From Burkholderia sp. Ac-20365 (GTDB lineage Bacteria; Pseudomonadota; Gammaproteobacteria; Burkholderiales; Burkholderiaceae): a DNA stretch of 64,000 nucleotides. A program made the translations under genes and the position numbers. This document shows positions 53,564 to 63,800 of this stretch, one piece after another (the first letter of the stretch is position 1; every line of letters begins with the position of its first letter). A model generated the notes under the pieces. The model had not been told where the DNA came from and did not search any database. It saw nothing but the letters and a program-made list of their open reading frames with translations. Location of the stretch: positions 1 through 64,000 of the forward strand of contig NZ_JAAGPI010000007.1 of assembly GCF_017104715.1 (NCBI RefSeq). The letters are read 5' to 3'.

Positions 53564-56502
53564 GCTCGATCTTCGGTTCACTGCAACGCGTTTTTGAATA
53601 CCTGTCGCAGGATCTGCTGCGCCGTGTCGAAATACGGTACCGGCTGATAACTGCGTTCATCCTGCTGTCGCTGCTGCCCGTGCTCATTTCGGGCTACATA
53701 TCGTATGCAGAGTCGACGGCGGCCATCAAGGACAAGGCCGAGATATTCTCGAAGGAAGTGGTCAAGCAGGTTGCGCGCAACATCGCATTGCGCATGGATC
53801 AGGTCGAAACGGAAAGCAGCCTGCTCGTGCTGTCCGATCAGGTGCAGTCCGCGCTGATGAAGGTGGCGAACGGCAACGAAAAGGAACAGAGCGAGGCGCG
53901 TCTGGACATGACGCGTCTGCTGCTCGATCACTACGGCTCGGTCGATTTCATCAACGAAAAGTATCTGCTCGACAGCCGCAACCGCGTGATGGACACGCAG
54001 GCGTTCGCGCAACTGACGCGCGGCGTGATGGGCTTCGTCAAGCAGGCGCCCGACCGCAATGGGCATCCGTACTGGGGCAGCTACGACAACGGCGTCGGCC
54101 AGTTGAACCTCGGCATGGTGCGCGCCGTCATCGGCAAGAGCAACAACAAGCGTCTCGGCAGTCTCGTGCTGGTGATACGCCCCGAACATTTCTCGTCGAT
54201 ATTCAACGACGTCGCGGTCGGCACCGGCACGCAGGTCTACGTGCTCGATACCAGCAACAACAAGCTGATCGTGCGCGCCGACGACGCGCCCGTGAGCGTC
54301 GACACAGCGGCCGAACCCGGCCTGATCGACAGCATCCAGCACAACACGGAAATGCTCGGCCAGCCGAACGGCTTCGTCAGCTTCGAAGGCCTGGACCGCG
54401 CGGGATACTTCGCGGCCTACACGCGGATTCCCGGCACGACGTGGTTCGTCGTCAGCACGATTCCCGAAAAGAGGCTGACGGCCGAAGCGCAGTCCGTGCG
54501 CAATCAGATCGTGCTGGTTGGCATTTCGGGCTTTCTGCTGTCGATCTTCCTCGCCTACTTCATTTCGCACAGCATTTCGTCGCCGCTCAAGGATCTCGTG
54601 CGCAAGATGCACGACACGGGCAGCGACGCGGGCGCGGAAGAACGCGCGCTTGCCGAAGCGCACGTCGATGCCGATGGTCAGGACGAACTCGGCCGCCTCG
54701 CGCATCGCTTCGAAAGAATGCGCGGCGCGATCCGGCAGAAGATCCAGAAGATCAACGAGATCAACGCGTCGCTCGAACAGACCGTCGTCGAGCGCACGGC
54801 GGAACTCGTCAGCCGCGAACTGGAGTCGCGCACGCTGATCGAGAACTCGCCCGACACGATCACACGCTACGACCGCGACCTGCGCCGCACGTATGCGAAC
54901 CCCGCGTTTTGCGCGTCGGCGGGTTGCGCGCTTAGCGAAGCGCTCGGCAAGCGGCCTTCGGAAATGCCGGGGGGCGCGAACGCGCTGATCTACGAACGCA
55001 AGATCGGCGACGTCATTTCGACAGGCAGAAGCGGACATTTCGAACTGCGCTGGATAGGCAAGGAAGGCCAGGAGCAATGCTCGCATATTCGCCTGACGCC
55101 CGAGATCGACGCTTCGGGCAAGGTGAATTCGGTGCTGGCTGTCGGCCGCGATCTGTCCGACCGGATGGCGTTCGAAGCCGCGATCTGGCGGCAAGCGAAC
55201 TTCGACACGCTGACGCAACTGCCGAACCGGCAGATGTTCCAGAACCGTCTCGAGCAGGAAGCGAAGATCGCGCAGCGCTCCGGGCATCGGATGGCGTTGA
55301 TGCTGATCGATCTGGACCGCTTCAAGGAAGTCAACGATTCGCTCGGCCACGACACGGGCGACACGCTGCTGGTCGAAGCCGCGCGGCGCATCACGTCTTG
55401 CGTGCGCGACACGGATACCGTCGCGCGGCTTGGCGGCGACGAGTTCACGGTGATCCTGCCGAATATCGACAATACCGACAGCATCGAGCGAATCGCGCGC
55501 GCGATCATCGACAAGCTGTGCGAGCCGTTCACGCTCGGCCCCGACGAAGCCTTCATCTCGGCGAGTGTCGGCGTGACGCTGTATCCGGACGACGCGCGCG
55601 AACTCGACGTGCTCTTCAAGAACGCCGATCAGGCGATGTACGCAGCGAAGAACGCCGGACGCAACCGCTTGAGCTACTTCACGCCGGATCTGCAGGTCGC
55701 GGCTGAAAAGCGCCTGCGTCTGACGAGCGATCTGCGCGCCGCGCTGCCGGGCGACCAGTTCGCGCTCTACTACCAGCCGATCGTCGATCTGTCGACGGGC
55801 GAGATCTACAAGGCCGAAGCGCTGATCCGCTGGCTGCATCCCGAGCGCGGCATGATCAGCCCGCTCGACTTCATTCCGCTCGCCGAAGATACGGGCTTGA
55901 TCGTCCCCATCGGCGACTGGGTGTTCAAGCAGGCCGTGCAGCAGGCGAAGCTGTGGCGCGGGCGCTTCCATGCGTCGTTCCAGATCAGCGTCAACATGTC
56001 GCCCGTGCAGATTCGCCAGGACAATCTGGTGTGCACGCAATGGTCCGAGCATCTGAAGCGCGAAGGCATGCCGGGGCAAAGCATTGCCGTCGAGATTACG
56101 GAAGGCCTGTTGCTGTATGCCGACCTGAAGATCGACGAACGGCTGATGACGTTCCGCAATGCAGGCATCCGCATTTCGATCGATGACTTCGGCACCGGCT
56201 ATTCTTCGCTGGCTTATCTGAAGCGCTTCGAGATCGACTTTCTGAAGATCGACCGGTCTTTCGTGCAAAACCTCGGTTTCGATGCGGATAACCAGGCGCT
56301 GTGCGAAGCGATGGTCGTGCTTGCGCACAAGCTCGGGCTGAAGGTCATTGCGGAAGGCGTGGAAACCATCGAGCAGCGCGATTTTCTGACGGGCGTCGGT
56401 TGCGATTTTGCGCAAGGCTTCCTGTATTCGCAGCCTGTTCCGCCGGATCAGTTCGAAGCGCTCGTGTGGCCGCGCATCGAGGTCGGGCAGGAAAGCAGCT
56501 GA
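53560..56502 (+). CDS. Cache-HAMP-PAS-GGDEF-EAL c-di-GMP signalling protein
   Basis: 980 aa inner-membrane protein. TM1 about 28-50, periplasmic Cache-type domain about 55-310 (MDQVETESSLLVLSDQVQ, GSLVLVIRPEHFSSIF), TM2 about 315-338, HAMP, coiled coil, PAS about 425-545. GGDEF motif at 625-629 with inhibitory RxxD (RDTD) 5 residues before it, so cyclase and feedback sites look intact. EAL at 753-755 with DDFGTGYSSLAYLKRF, KIDRSFV and EGVET, so phosphodiesterase residues are also intact. It makes and/or degrades c-di-GMP. Overlap with the binding lipoprotein gene (4 nt) suggests a sensory pair. Confidence 0.93.
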   Translation: MSSIFGSLQRVFEYLSQDLLRRVEIRYRLITAFILLSLLPVLISGYISYAESTAAIKDKAEIFSKEVVKQVARNIALRMDQVETESSLLVLSDQVQSALMKVANGNEKEQSEARLDMTRLLLDHYGSVDFINEKYLLDSRNRVMDTQAFAQLTRGVMGFVKQAPDRNGHPYWGSYDNGVGQLNLGMVRAVIGKSNNKRLGSLVLVIRPEHFSSIFNDVAVGTGTQVYVLDTSNNKLIVRADDAPVSVDTAAEPGLIDSIQHNTEMLGQPNGFVSFEGLDRAGYFAAYTRIPGTTWFVVSTIPEKRLTAEAQSVRNQIVLVGISGFLLSIFLAYFISHSISSPLKDLVRKMHDTGSDAGAEERALAEAHVDADGQDELGRLAHRFERMRGAIRQKIQKINEINASLEQTVVERTAELVSRELESRTLIENSPDTITRYDRDLRRTYANPAFCASAGCALSEALGKRPSEMPGGANALIYERKIGDVISTGRSGHFELRWIGKEGQEQCSHIRLTPEIDASGKVNSVLAVGRDLSDRMAFEAAIWRQANFDTLTQLPNRQMFQNRLEQEAKIAQRSGHRMALMLIDLDRFKEVNDSLGHDTGDTLLVEAARRITSCVRDTDTVARLGGDEFTVILPNIDNTDSIERIARAIIDKLCEPFTLGPDEAFISASVGVTLYPDDARELDVLFKNADQAMYAAKNAGRNRLSYFTPDLQVAAEKRLRLTSDLRAALPGDQFALYYQPIVDLSTGEIYKAEALIRWLHPERGMISPLDFIPLAEDTGLIVPIGDWVFKQAVQQAKLWRGRFHASFQISVNMSPVQIRQDNLVCTQWSEHLKREGMPGQSIAVEITEGLLLYADLKIDERLMTFRNAGIRISIDDFGTGYSSLAYLKRFEIDFLKIDRSFVQNLGFDADNQALCEAMVVLAHKLGLKVIAEGVETIEQRDFLTGVGCDFAQGFLYSQPVPPDQFEALVWPRIEVGQESS

Positions 56503-56512
56503 CGCGCCGCCC

Positions 56513-57202
56513 TCATTGCGGCGGCGGCGCTTGCGTCTGCGGCGCGCGCGACTTCATGCGTGCAACCACGGCATCGGCAACCTGACTGGCGACCTGTTTG
56601 ATATCGGCCTGCTGATCGTTGCCCGCCATCACATAGCGGGCCGCCGCCGCATACGGGTTCAGCTTCACGATCGCGCCGGGCATATGCCGGTCGGATTGTC
56701 CTTCGACCGTTTGATAGAGCGGCGCGGGCGCGTCGTTGGGCAAGGGATCGATGGCAATGGCCAGTTCGATCCGGCCTTGTCCCGCGCCGAAGCCCACCAC
56801 AGCGCGTCGCACGCGATTGCCCTCATCCACGCTCACGAACACGCCGCGCACCAGCCAGCCTTGCGCGGGAGACGGTGCATCGCCAGGCAAACGGCGCGCG
56901 TCGATGCCCTCGCGCTTCAGGTCGGCAACGAGCGTGTCCGACATCTGCGCCACCAGTTGCCGCGCCTTCTTCTGCGGATCCTGCTGGGTCAGATGCAGCG
57001 GCGACAGATCGCCGGCGAGGCGTCGGGCGCGGCTCAAGCGGCTCTGATCGGGCGTGATGTTCGCGGCGTCGAGTTCAAAGTCCGACACATAGACGACAGG
57101 CGCCGTCGCGTTCCCCGCGCCGCCTTGCTGGGCGAACGCAACGCACGCGGATGCGGCAAGCCAGATCGCGGCAACGGGGCGTATCCAGCATCGATTGTTC
57201 AT
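56513..57202 (-). CDS. DUF4410 family secreted protein
   Basis: 229 aa. Signal peptide 1-24 (cleavage after VAFA). The mature part has VVYVSDFELDAANI, RQLVAQMSDTLVADLKREGI and a GWLVRGVFVSVDEGNRVRRAVVGFGAGQGRIE block, as in DUF4410 proteins of unknown function, often outer-membrane-associated. AGGAG lies 8 nt before ATG 57202. It converges with the GGDEF-EAL gene (10 nt apart) and diverges from the molybdenum hydroxylase operon. Confidence 0.75.
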   Translation of the reverse strand: MNNRCWIRPVAAIWLAASACVAFAQQGGAGNATAPVVYVSDFELDAANITPDQSRLSRARRLAGDLSPLHLTQQDPQKKARQLVAQMSDTLVADLKREGIDARRLPGDAPSPAQGWLVRGVFVSVDEGNRVRRAVVGFGAGQGRIELAIAIDPLPNDAPAPLYQTVEGQSDRHMPGAIVKLNPYAAAARYVMAGNDQQADIKQVASQVADAVVARMKSRAPQTQAPPPQ

Positions 57203-57487
57203 CGTGGTCTCCTGATCAAGGCGATCGTGCGGAAACTGTTTGCGCCAACGATGAATATACGCCGCCTGCCGCAACGCGACCGGCCAGGGCGATGAAAACA
57301 GCCCGATTGCGTCCACAGGATTAGGCAAGACTTCCAGAGAATCCGAACAACAGAAATGGCCGCTTTGAGCCACACTCCGACACGTTCCCACCGTTTCGTC
57401 ATCGCCCGTCAGCGGCAGCCGCGAGAGCGTGGGCGACGGCGGCCGTTCGCAGCGTCCGCGACAACCAGAACCTACTCGGAGTCATCG

Positions 57488-57949
57488 ATGTCCACCACTC
57501 TGATTCTCAACGGCAAATCCACGACGCTGGACGCCGACCCCAACATGCCGCTGCTGTGGGCCATCCGCGAAGTTGCCGGCTTGCACGGCACGAAGTTCGG
57601 CTGCGGGATGGCGCAATGCGGCGCATGCACGGTTCATCTCGAAGGTCAGCCGATCCGCTCCTGCATCACGCCGGTATCGGCTGTCGAAGGCCGCCACATC
57701 ACGACGATCGAAGGATTGCAGGGCAAGCCCGCGAAAGCCGTGCAGGCCGCGTGGGTGAAGCTGCAAGTGCCTCAGTGCGGCTACTGTCAGTCCGGGCAGA
57801 TCATGTCGGCCGCCGCGCTGCTCGCGCAGAATCCAAAGCCGACCGACGCCGACATCGACGCCGCGATGAGCGGCAACATCTGCCGCTGTGCGACCTACAC
57901 GCGCATTCGCGCGGCGATCCACGACGCGGCCGACGCGATCCGGGGGTGA
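57488..57949 (+). CDS. iorA: Molybdenum hydroxylase 2Fe-2S subunit (IorA-like)
   Basis: 153 aa. Two [2Fe-2S] clusters: plant-ferredoxin type Cys in [23 protein letters not shown] and the helical C-terminal cluster in [12 protein letters not shown] and [11 protein letters not shown]. It passes electrons from the molybdenum subunit encoded 3 nt downstream. ATG 57488 is selected because it starts the conserved beta-grasp ([13 protein letters not shown]). Substrate class is N-heterocycles or aldehydes; not specified by sequence. Confidence 0.93.
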   Translation: MSTTLILNGKSTTLDADPNMPLLWAIREVAGLHGTKFGCGMAQCGACTVHLEGQPIRSCITPVSAVEGRHITTIEGLQGKPAKAVQAAWVKLQVPQCGYCQSGQIMSAAALLAQNPKPTDADIDAAMSGNICRCATYTRIRAAIHDAADAIRG

Positions 57950-57952
57950 ACG

Positions 57953-60145
57953 ATGACGACCGATATCGTTGACGTTCAGCGCCCGTCGCGGCGCACCTTT
58001 TTGAAGAGCGCGGGCACCGCGGCAGCGCTCGCGCTGACCGTCGGCTTCGAATGGGCCGGCACGACGCGGCGCGCCCTCGCCGCGCCAACGCCCGGCAGCA
58101 CGTTCGCGCCGAACGCGTTCCTGCGCGTCGGCGCCGACGACAGCGTGACCGTGATCGCGAAGCACGTCGAAATGGGCCAGGGCGCTTATACGGGCATCGC
58201 GACCATCGTCGCCGAGGAACTCGATGCCGACTGGTCGCGCGTTCGTGTCGAAAGCGCGCCCGCCGATGCGAAGCGCTACGCGAATCTGGCGTTCGGCACG
58301 ATACAAGGCACGGGCGGCAGTTCGGCGATGGCCAATTCGTGGACGCAGTTGCGTGAAGCGGGCGCAAAAGCGCGCGTGATGCTGGTGACGGCCGCCGCGC
58401 AGCAGTGGAAAGTGCCTGTGTCCGAATTGCGCACCGAACGCGGCGTCGTTTATCACGATGCGAGCGGCAGGCACGCGACGTATGGTTCGCTTGCATCGGC
58501 GGCCGCCGCGTTGCCCGTGCCGGACACAGTCGTGCTCAAGGACCCGCAGCGTTTCGCGCTGATCGGCAGCCAGGCGCCGCGTGTCGACGTGCCGCCGAAA
58601 ACCGACGGCACTGCGCAATTCACGCTCGACGTCACATTCCCCGGCATGCTGGTCGCCGTGATCCAGCGCCCGCCGCTATTCGGCGCGACGGTGCGTTCGT
58701 TCGACGCAACAGCGGCGAAAGCGGTGCCGGGCGTCGTGAACGTCGTGCAGGTGCCGCGCGGCGTGGCCGTCGTCGGGAAGAGCTTCTGGGCCGCGAAGCA
58801 GGGTCGCGACGCGCTGAAGGTGGACTGGGACGATTCGCACGCGGAAAAACGCAGCTCGGCAGACATCATGGCCGAATATCGCAAGGCCGCCGATCAGCCC
58901 GGCCTGCCCGCACGCACGGAAGGCGATGCGGCCAAAGCGATCCAGGGCGCGGCGCGCAAGCTGTCCGCGAGCTACGAGTTTCCGTATCTCGCGCACGCAC
59001 CGATGGAGCCGCTCGACGCCGTCGTCAAACTGAGCGCCAATAGCTGCGAAATCTGGGCGGGCGACCAGTTCCAGACCGTCGATCAGGCGAACGCCGCGCA
59101 TGTCGCAGGCCTGCAGCCGCAGCAGGTCAGCATCCACACGCTGTACGCAGGCGGCAGTTTTGGCCGGCGCGCGAATCCGGGCTCGGACTATATCGTCGAA
59201 GCCGTTTCGGTTGCGAAGGCGCTCGGTGCGAACGGCACGCCGGTCAAGCTGCAATGGACGCGCGAGGACGACATCCACGGCGGCCTGTACCGGCCGATGT
59301 ATCTGCACAAGCTCGAAGCGGGACTCACGCGCGATGGCAAGCTGGTCGGCTGGCAGCACCGGATCGTCGGGCAGTCGATCGTCGCCGATACGCCGTTCGC
59401 GGGGCTCATCAAGAACGGGATCGACGGGACGTCGGTGGAAGGCGCGGCGAACATCGCTTATGCGATTCCGAACATCTCCGTCCAGCTGTCGACAATGAAA
59501 ACGGGCGTGCCCGTTCTCTGGTGGCGCGTGGTCGGCAGTTCGCACACGGCCTTCGCGGTCGAAGCCTTCATCGACGAAGCCGCGCATGCGGCGGGCAAAG
59601 ACCCGTACACATTCCGCCGCGACCTGCTCGAACACGAGCCGCGCATGCGCGGCGTGCTCGATCTGGCGGCGCAAAAAGCGGGCTGGAGCAATGCGCCGCT
59701 GCCGCCCGGCAAAGGGCGCGGGATCGCCGTCGCGGAAGCGTTCAAGACCTTCGTCGCGCAGGTCGCGGAAGTATCCATCGACAAGGACGGCAAGGTGAAG
59801 GTGGATCGCGTGGTCTGCGCTGTCGATTGCGGCACGGCGATCAATCCGGACGTGATCGCGGCGCAGCTGGAAGGCGGGATCGGTTTCGGCCTGGGCGCCG
59901 CGCTGTACGGCGCAATCACGCTGAAAGACGGCCGCGTCGAGCAGAACAACTTCGACGGTTACCAGGTGCTGCGTATCGATGCAATGCCGAAGGTCGAAGT
60001 GCACATCGTTCCATCGACGCAAGCGCCGACGGGCATCGGCGAGCCGGGCGTCGCGCCTGTTGGTCCTGCCGTCGCGAATGCAATTTTCGCGGCGACGGGC
60101 AAGCGGGTCTATACGCTGCCGTTTTCGACCGGAAACCTGGCCTGA
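57953..60145 (+). CDS. iorB: Molybdenum hydroxylase large subunit (IorB-like)
   Basis: 730 aa. Twin-arginine-type N-terminus SRRTFLK (12-18) and a hydrophobic stretch suggest periplasmic export together with the small subunit. Moco-binding landmarks: [52 protein letters not shown] and the active-site Glu in [23 protein letters not shown]. Isoquinoline 1-oxidoreductase and related aldehyde dehydrogenases share this two-gene layout. No FAD subunit, cytochrome or XdhC maturation gene is next to it. It starts 3 nt after iorA and is followed by a strong terminator. Confidence 0.92.
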   Translation: MTTDIVDVQRPSRRTFLKSAGTAAALALTVGFEWAGTTRRALAAPTPGSTFAPNAFLRVGADDSVTVIAKHVEMGQGAYTGIATIVAEELDADWSRVRVESAPADAKRYANLAFGTIQGTGGSSAMANSWTQLREAGAKARVMLVTAAAQQWKVPVSELRTERGVVYHDASGRHATYGSLASAAAALPVPDTVVLKDPQRFALIGSQAPRVDVPPKTDGTAQFTLDVTFPGMLVAVIQRPPLFGATVRSFDATAAKAVPGVVNVVQVPRGVAVVGKSFWAAKQGRDALKVDWDDSHAEKRSSADIMAEYRKAADQPGLPARTEGDAAKAIQGAARKLSASYEFPYLAHAPMEPLDAVVKLSANSCEIWAGDQFQTVDQANAAHVAGLQPQQVSIHTLYAGGSFGRRANPGSDYIVEAVSVAKALGANGTPVKLQWTREDDIHGGLYRPMYLHKLEAGLTRDGKLVGWQHRIVGQSIVADTPFAGLIKNGIDGTSVEGAANIAYAIPNISVQLSTMKTGVPVLWWRVVGSSHTAFAVEAFIDEAAHAAGKDPYTFRRDLLEHEPRMRGVLDLAAQKAGWSNAPLPPGKGRGIAVAEAFKTFVAQVAEVSIDKDGKVKVDRVVCAVDCGTAINPDVIAAQLEGGIGFGLGAALYGAITLKDGRVEQNNFDGYQVLRIDAMPKVEVHIVPSTQAPTGIGEPGVAPVGPAVANAIFAATGKRVYTLPFSTGNLA

Positions 60146-60167
60146 CGCCAGTTCACGCGTGCGCAAT

Positions 60168-60202
60168 GGCTCGCGGCGTTGCTCAACGCCGCGAGCCTTG
60201 TT
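60168..60202 (+). terminator. Rho-independent terminator of the iorAB operon
   Basis: Perfect 13-bp stem GGCTCGCGGCGTT (60168-60180) / AACGCCGCGAGCC (60185-60197), GCTC loop, then TTGTTT. It lies 22 nt after the iorB stop. The stem is symmetric and may also terminate the convergent DUF4148 gene, although no T run is present on that side. Confidence 0.88.
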
Positions 60203-60238
60203 TCATCCGGCGGACAACTTATGCCCGCCGCATCCAGC

Positions 60239-60514
60239 TCAATTGCCGTTCGATGCCGGTGCGCCCGTCTGCATCGTGCCGTTGGACGTGCCGCCCACGG
60301 CCGACTGCTCCATCGAGACCTTGGCTTCGGCGGCCTGGATATCGTCGGGATAGAAGGCGTCCTTGGAAATGGGCCGATAGCCCGCCGCTTCGACGCGTTG
60401 CAGATCGTCACGCACCTGCGCGCGTGTGACCTCGCCCTGGTTGGCCTGAGCGAAGGAAAGTGCCGGCGCAGCCAGCGCGCACGAAACGACTACAGCCTGA
60501 ATCAGTGCTTTCAT
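60239..60514 (-). CDS. DUF4148 family small secreted protein
   Basis: 91 aa. Signal peptide 1-23 (cleavage after LSFA) and the DUF4148 core LTRAQVRDDLQRVEAAGYRP in variant form (here VTRAQVRDDLQRVEAAGYRP) followed by DAFYPDDIQAAEAKV. DUF4148 is characteristic of Burkholderiales; function unknown. Convergent with iorB. It faces an intergenic region of about 325 bp toward the RND gene. Confidence 0.88.
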   Translation of the reverse strand: MKALIQAVVVSCALAAPALSFAQANQGEVTRAQVRDDLQRVEAAGYRPISKDAFYPDDIQAAEAKVSMEQSAVGGTSNGTMQTGAPASNGN

Positions 60515-60839
60515 GATGGTTCACCTGCAATGTGAGTCCTCGACCAGCGCCACACTCTCGCGGGTGTGACCCCAATGCCCTTTCGCCCGTCACGGGCCGC
60601 GAAGGGATACCGCCATTGTGTGCACTGGGCGCTGACCAAACCCTGTCCTTCAGATGACAAATCGGTCATTTACGAAATCGGCCTGCGACATAGCCGTTTA
60701 TGCTCAGCGCCAGATGTCGAATTTGTAATGTCACAGTCACTAATGAGTAAGTGCCCCGCCGCCACACTGCGACCCCATGAACACCCCGGGCGTGATTTGC
60801 GTTCGGGTGTGCCGACAGATCATCGTCCAAGGAAACGTC
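60515..60839. promoter_or_regulatory. Divergent promoter region before the RND gene
   Basis: 325 bp between the DUF4148 and RND genes. A dyad ATGAC-6 nt-GTCAT (60654-60669) lies in an AT-richer stretch (60650-60750) that probably holds the RND promoter. No gene is called; a frame across 60566-60994 lacks domain content. Confidence 0.5.
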
Positions 60840-63800
60840 ATGTGGATCGTCAAACTGGCCCTGCGGCGGCCCTACACATTCATCGTGCTGGCCGTGCTGC
60901 TCTTCATCATCGGGCCGCTTGCGATCCTGCGCACGCCGACGGATATCTTTCCGAACATCAACATTCCTGTTGTCAGCATCGTCTGGTCGTATAACGGCTT
61001 TTCCGCCGAAGACATGGCGCACCGGATCACGTCGAACTACGAGCGCGCGCTGACAACGGACGTCGACGATATTGAGCATATCGAGTCGCAATCGCTCAAC
61101 GGTGTATCGGTGGTGAAGGTGTTTTTCCATCCGGGCGCGGATATCAATCGTGCGATCGCCGAGGCTGCGTCGAACTCCGCGTCGATCCTGCGCGTGCTGC
61201 CGCCGGGCACGCTGCCGCCGAACATCATTACGTACAACGCGTCGACGGTGCCCGTGCTGCAACTCGGGCTGTCTAGCAACACGCTGCCCGAACAGACGCT
61301 CTACGATCTCGGCAACAGCTTCATCCGCACGCAGCTTGCGACGATTCAGGGTGCGGCCGTGCCGCTGCCATACGGCGGCAAGATCCGCCAGATCATGGTC
61401 CAGCTCGATCCGAAAGCGTTGCAGGCCAAAGGCCTCGCGCCGATCGACGTGGTCAACGCCGTCAACGCGCAAAACCTGATTCTGCCGGGCGGCACTGCGA
61501 AAATCGGCTCGCGCGAATACAACGTCGAGATGAACGGCAGTACGCAATCGGTCGCCGCGCTCAACGATCTGCCTATCAAGACAGTCAACGGCAGCGTCGT
61601 GTATGTGCGCGACGTCGCGCATGTGATCGACGGCTATGCGCCGCAGACCAATATCGTGCGCAGCGACGGCAAACGCGCGGCGCTGCTGCAAATCGAAAAG
61701 ACGGGCAGCGCATCGACGCTCACCATCATCCAGCAGGTCAAGGCGATGTTGCCGAAGATCGCCGCAGGCCTGCCGAGCGCGTTGAAGATCACGCCGCTTT
61801 CCGATCAGTCCGTGTTCGTGAAGTCCGCGATTTCGGGCGTGGTACGCGAAGCGCTGATCGCCGCGTGCCTGACGGCAGCGATGATCCTGCTGTTTCTCGG
61901 CAGCTGGCGCGCGACGCTGATCATCGCCGTGTCGATTCCGCTTGCCGTGCTGACGTCGCTGATTGCGCTCGCGGCGCTTGGGCAGACCATCAACATCATG
62001 ACGTTGGGCGGACTCGCGCTCGCGGTCGGCATTCTCGTCGACGACGCGACCGTGGCAATTGAAAACATCACGCATCATCTGGAAAAAGGCGAACCGCTGC
62101 ACGACGCTATCCTCAACGGTTCCGGCGAAATCGCCGTGCCGACCTTCGTGTCGACGCTGTCGATCTGCATCGTGTTCGTGCCGATGTTCCTGTTGTCGGG
62201 CGTGGCGCGCTATCTGTTCGTGCCGCTCGCGGAAGCCGTCGTGTTCGCGATGTGCGCGTCGTACTTCTTCTCGCGCACACTGATTCCGACGCTCGCGATG
62301 TATCTGATGCGCGCACCGTCTGCAAAAGGTCAAGTCGCGTCAGGGCGTTTCGCGATTTTCGCGCGCTTTCAACAAGGCTTCGAACGGCGCTTCGAAGCGG
62401 TGCGCCACGGCTATCACGATGTGCTGCAACGCGCGATTTCCAATCGCCGCCGTTTCATTCCTGTGTATCTGGCGCTGTGTTTTGCGTCGCTCGCGCTGAT
62501 TCCGTTTGCAGGTCGCGACTTCTTCCCCGCTGTGGACACAGGCGAAATCCGTCTGCATTTGCGCGCGCCGACCGGCACGCGCATCGAGCAAACCGCGCGC
62601 ATCACCGATGAAGTCGAAGCGAAGATTCGCAGCGTGATTCCGAAGTCGGAACAGGCGGCCGTGCTCGACAACATCGGCGTGCCCGTGAGCGGCATCAACC
62701 TGACATACGACTCGTCGGATCCGATCGGCCCTGAAGACGCCGACATCATGATCACGCTCGCACCCAAACACAAGCCAACGGAACAATACGTCGCGCAATT
62801 GCGCAACGTGCTGGCGCAGTCGTTTCCCGGCGTGACGTTCGCCTTCCTGCCCGCCGATATCGTCAGCCAGATTCTGAACTTCGGCCTGCCCGCGCCGATC
62901 GACGTGCAGATCGTCGGCAACAAGCTCGATCAGAACCGCGTCGTCGCGAACAAGCTGCTTGCGCAGATGCGCGGCGTGCGCGGTCTCGTCGATGCACGGA
63001 TCCAGCAGCCGGGCGACGAGCCGACCATCGACGTCAACGTCGATCGCACGAAGGCGATTCAGGCGGGCCTCACGCAGAAAGATGTCGCGCAGAACATGCT
63101 GATCGCGCTGTCCGGCAGTTCGCAAACCACGCCGAATTTCTGGCTCGATCCGAAGAACGGCGTCAGCTATCCGCTGGTGGCCGAAGTGCCGCAGTACGAC
63201 ATTCACTCGCTGCAGACGCTCACCAACATTCCGCTGACGACCGACAAGGTCAGCGTCAATCCGCAGAATCAGCTGGGCACGCTCGGCACGACCTCGCGCA
63301 GCACGCAGCAGGCTGTCGTGTCGCACTACAACGTGCAGCCCGTGCTCGACATTTTCGCGTCGACGCAAGGGCGCGATCTGGGCGGCGTCGCCTCCGACGT
63401 GACGAAACTGGTCGATGCGGCGCGCGCACAGTTGCCGCCCGGCTCGTCGATCGTGATGCGCGGCCAGGTGCAGTCGATGAACGAATCGTTCTTCGGCCTC
63501 GGTACCGGTCTCGTGTTCGCGATTGCGCTCGTCTATCTGCTGATGGTCGTCAACTTCCAGTCGTGGCTCGATCCGCTGATCATTGTCAGCGGCTTGCCGG
63601 GCTCGCTGGCGGGCATCGCTTGGATGCTGTTCGCCACGCACACGACGCTCAGCGTCCCCGCGTTGACGGGCACGATTCTGTGCATCGGCATTGCGACCGC
63701 GAACAGCATTCTCGTCATCAACACGGCACGCGAATCGCTCGCGGGAGGCATGGAGCCGCTCGCCGCCGCGCTCGATGCAGGCTTCAACCGCTTCCGCCCG

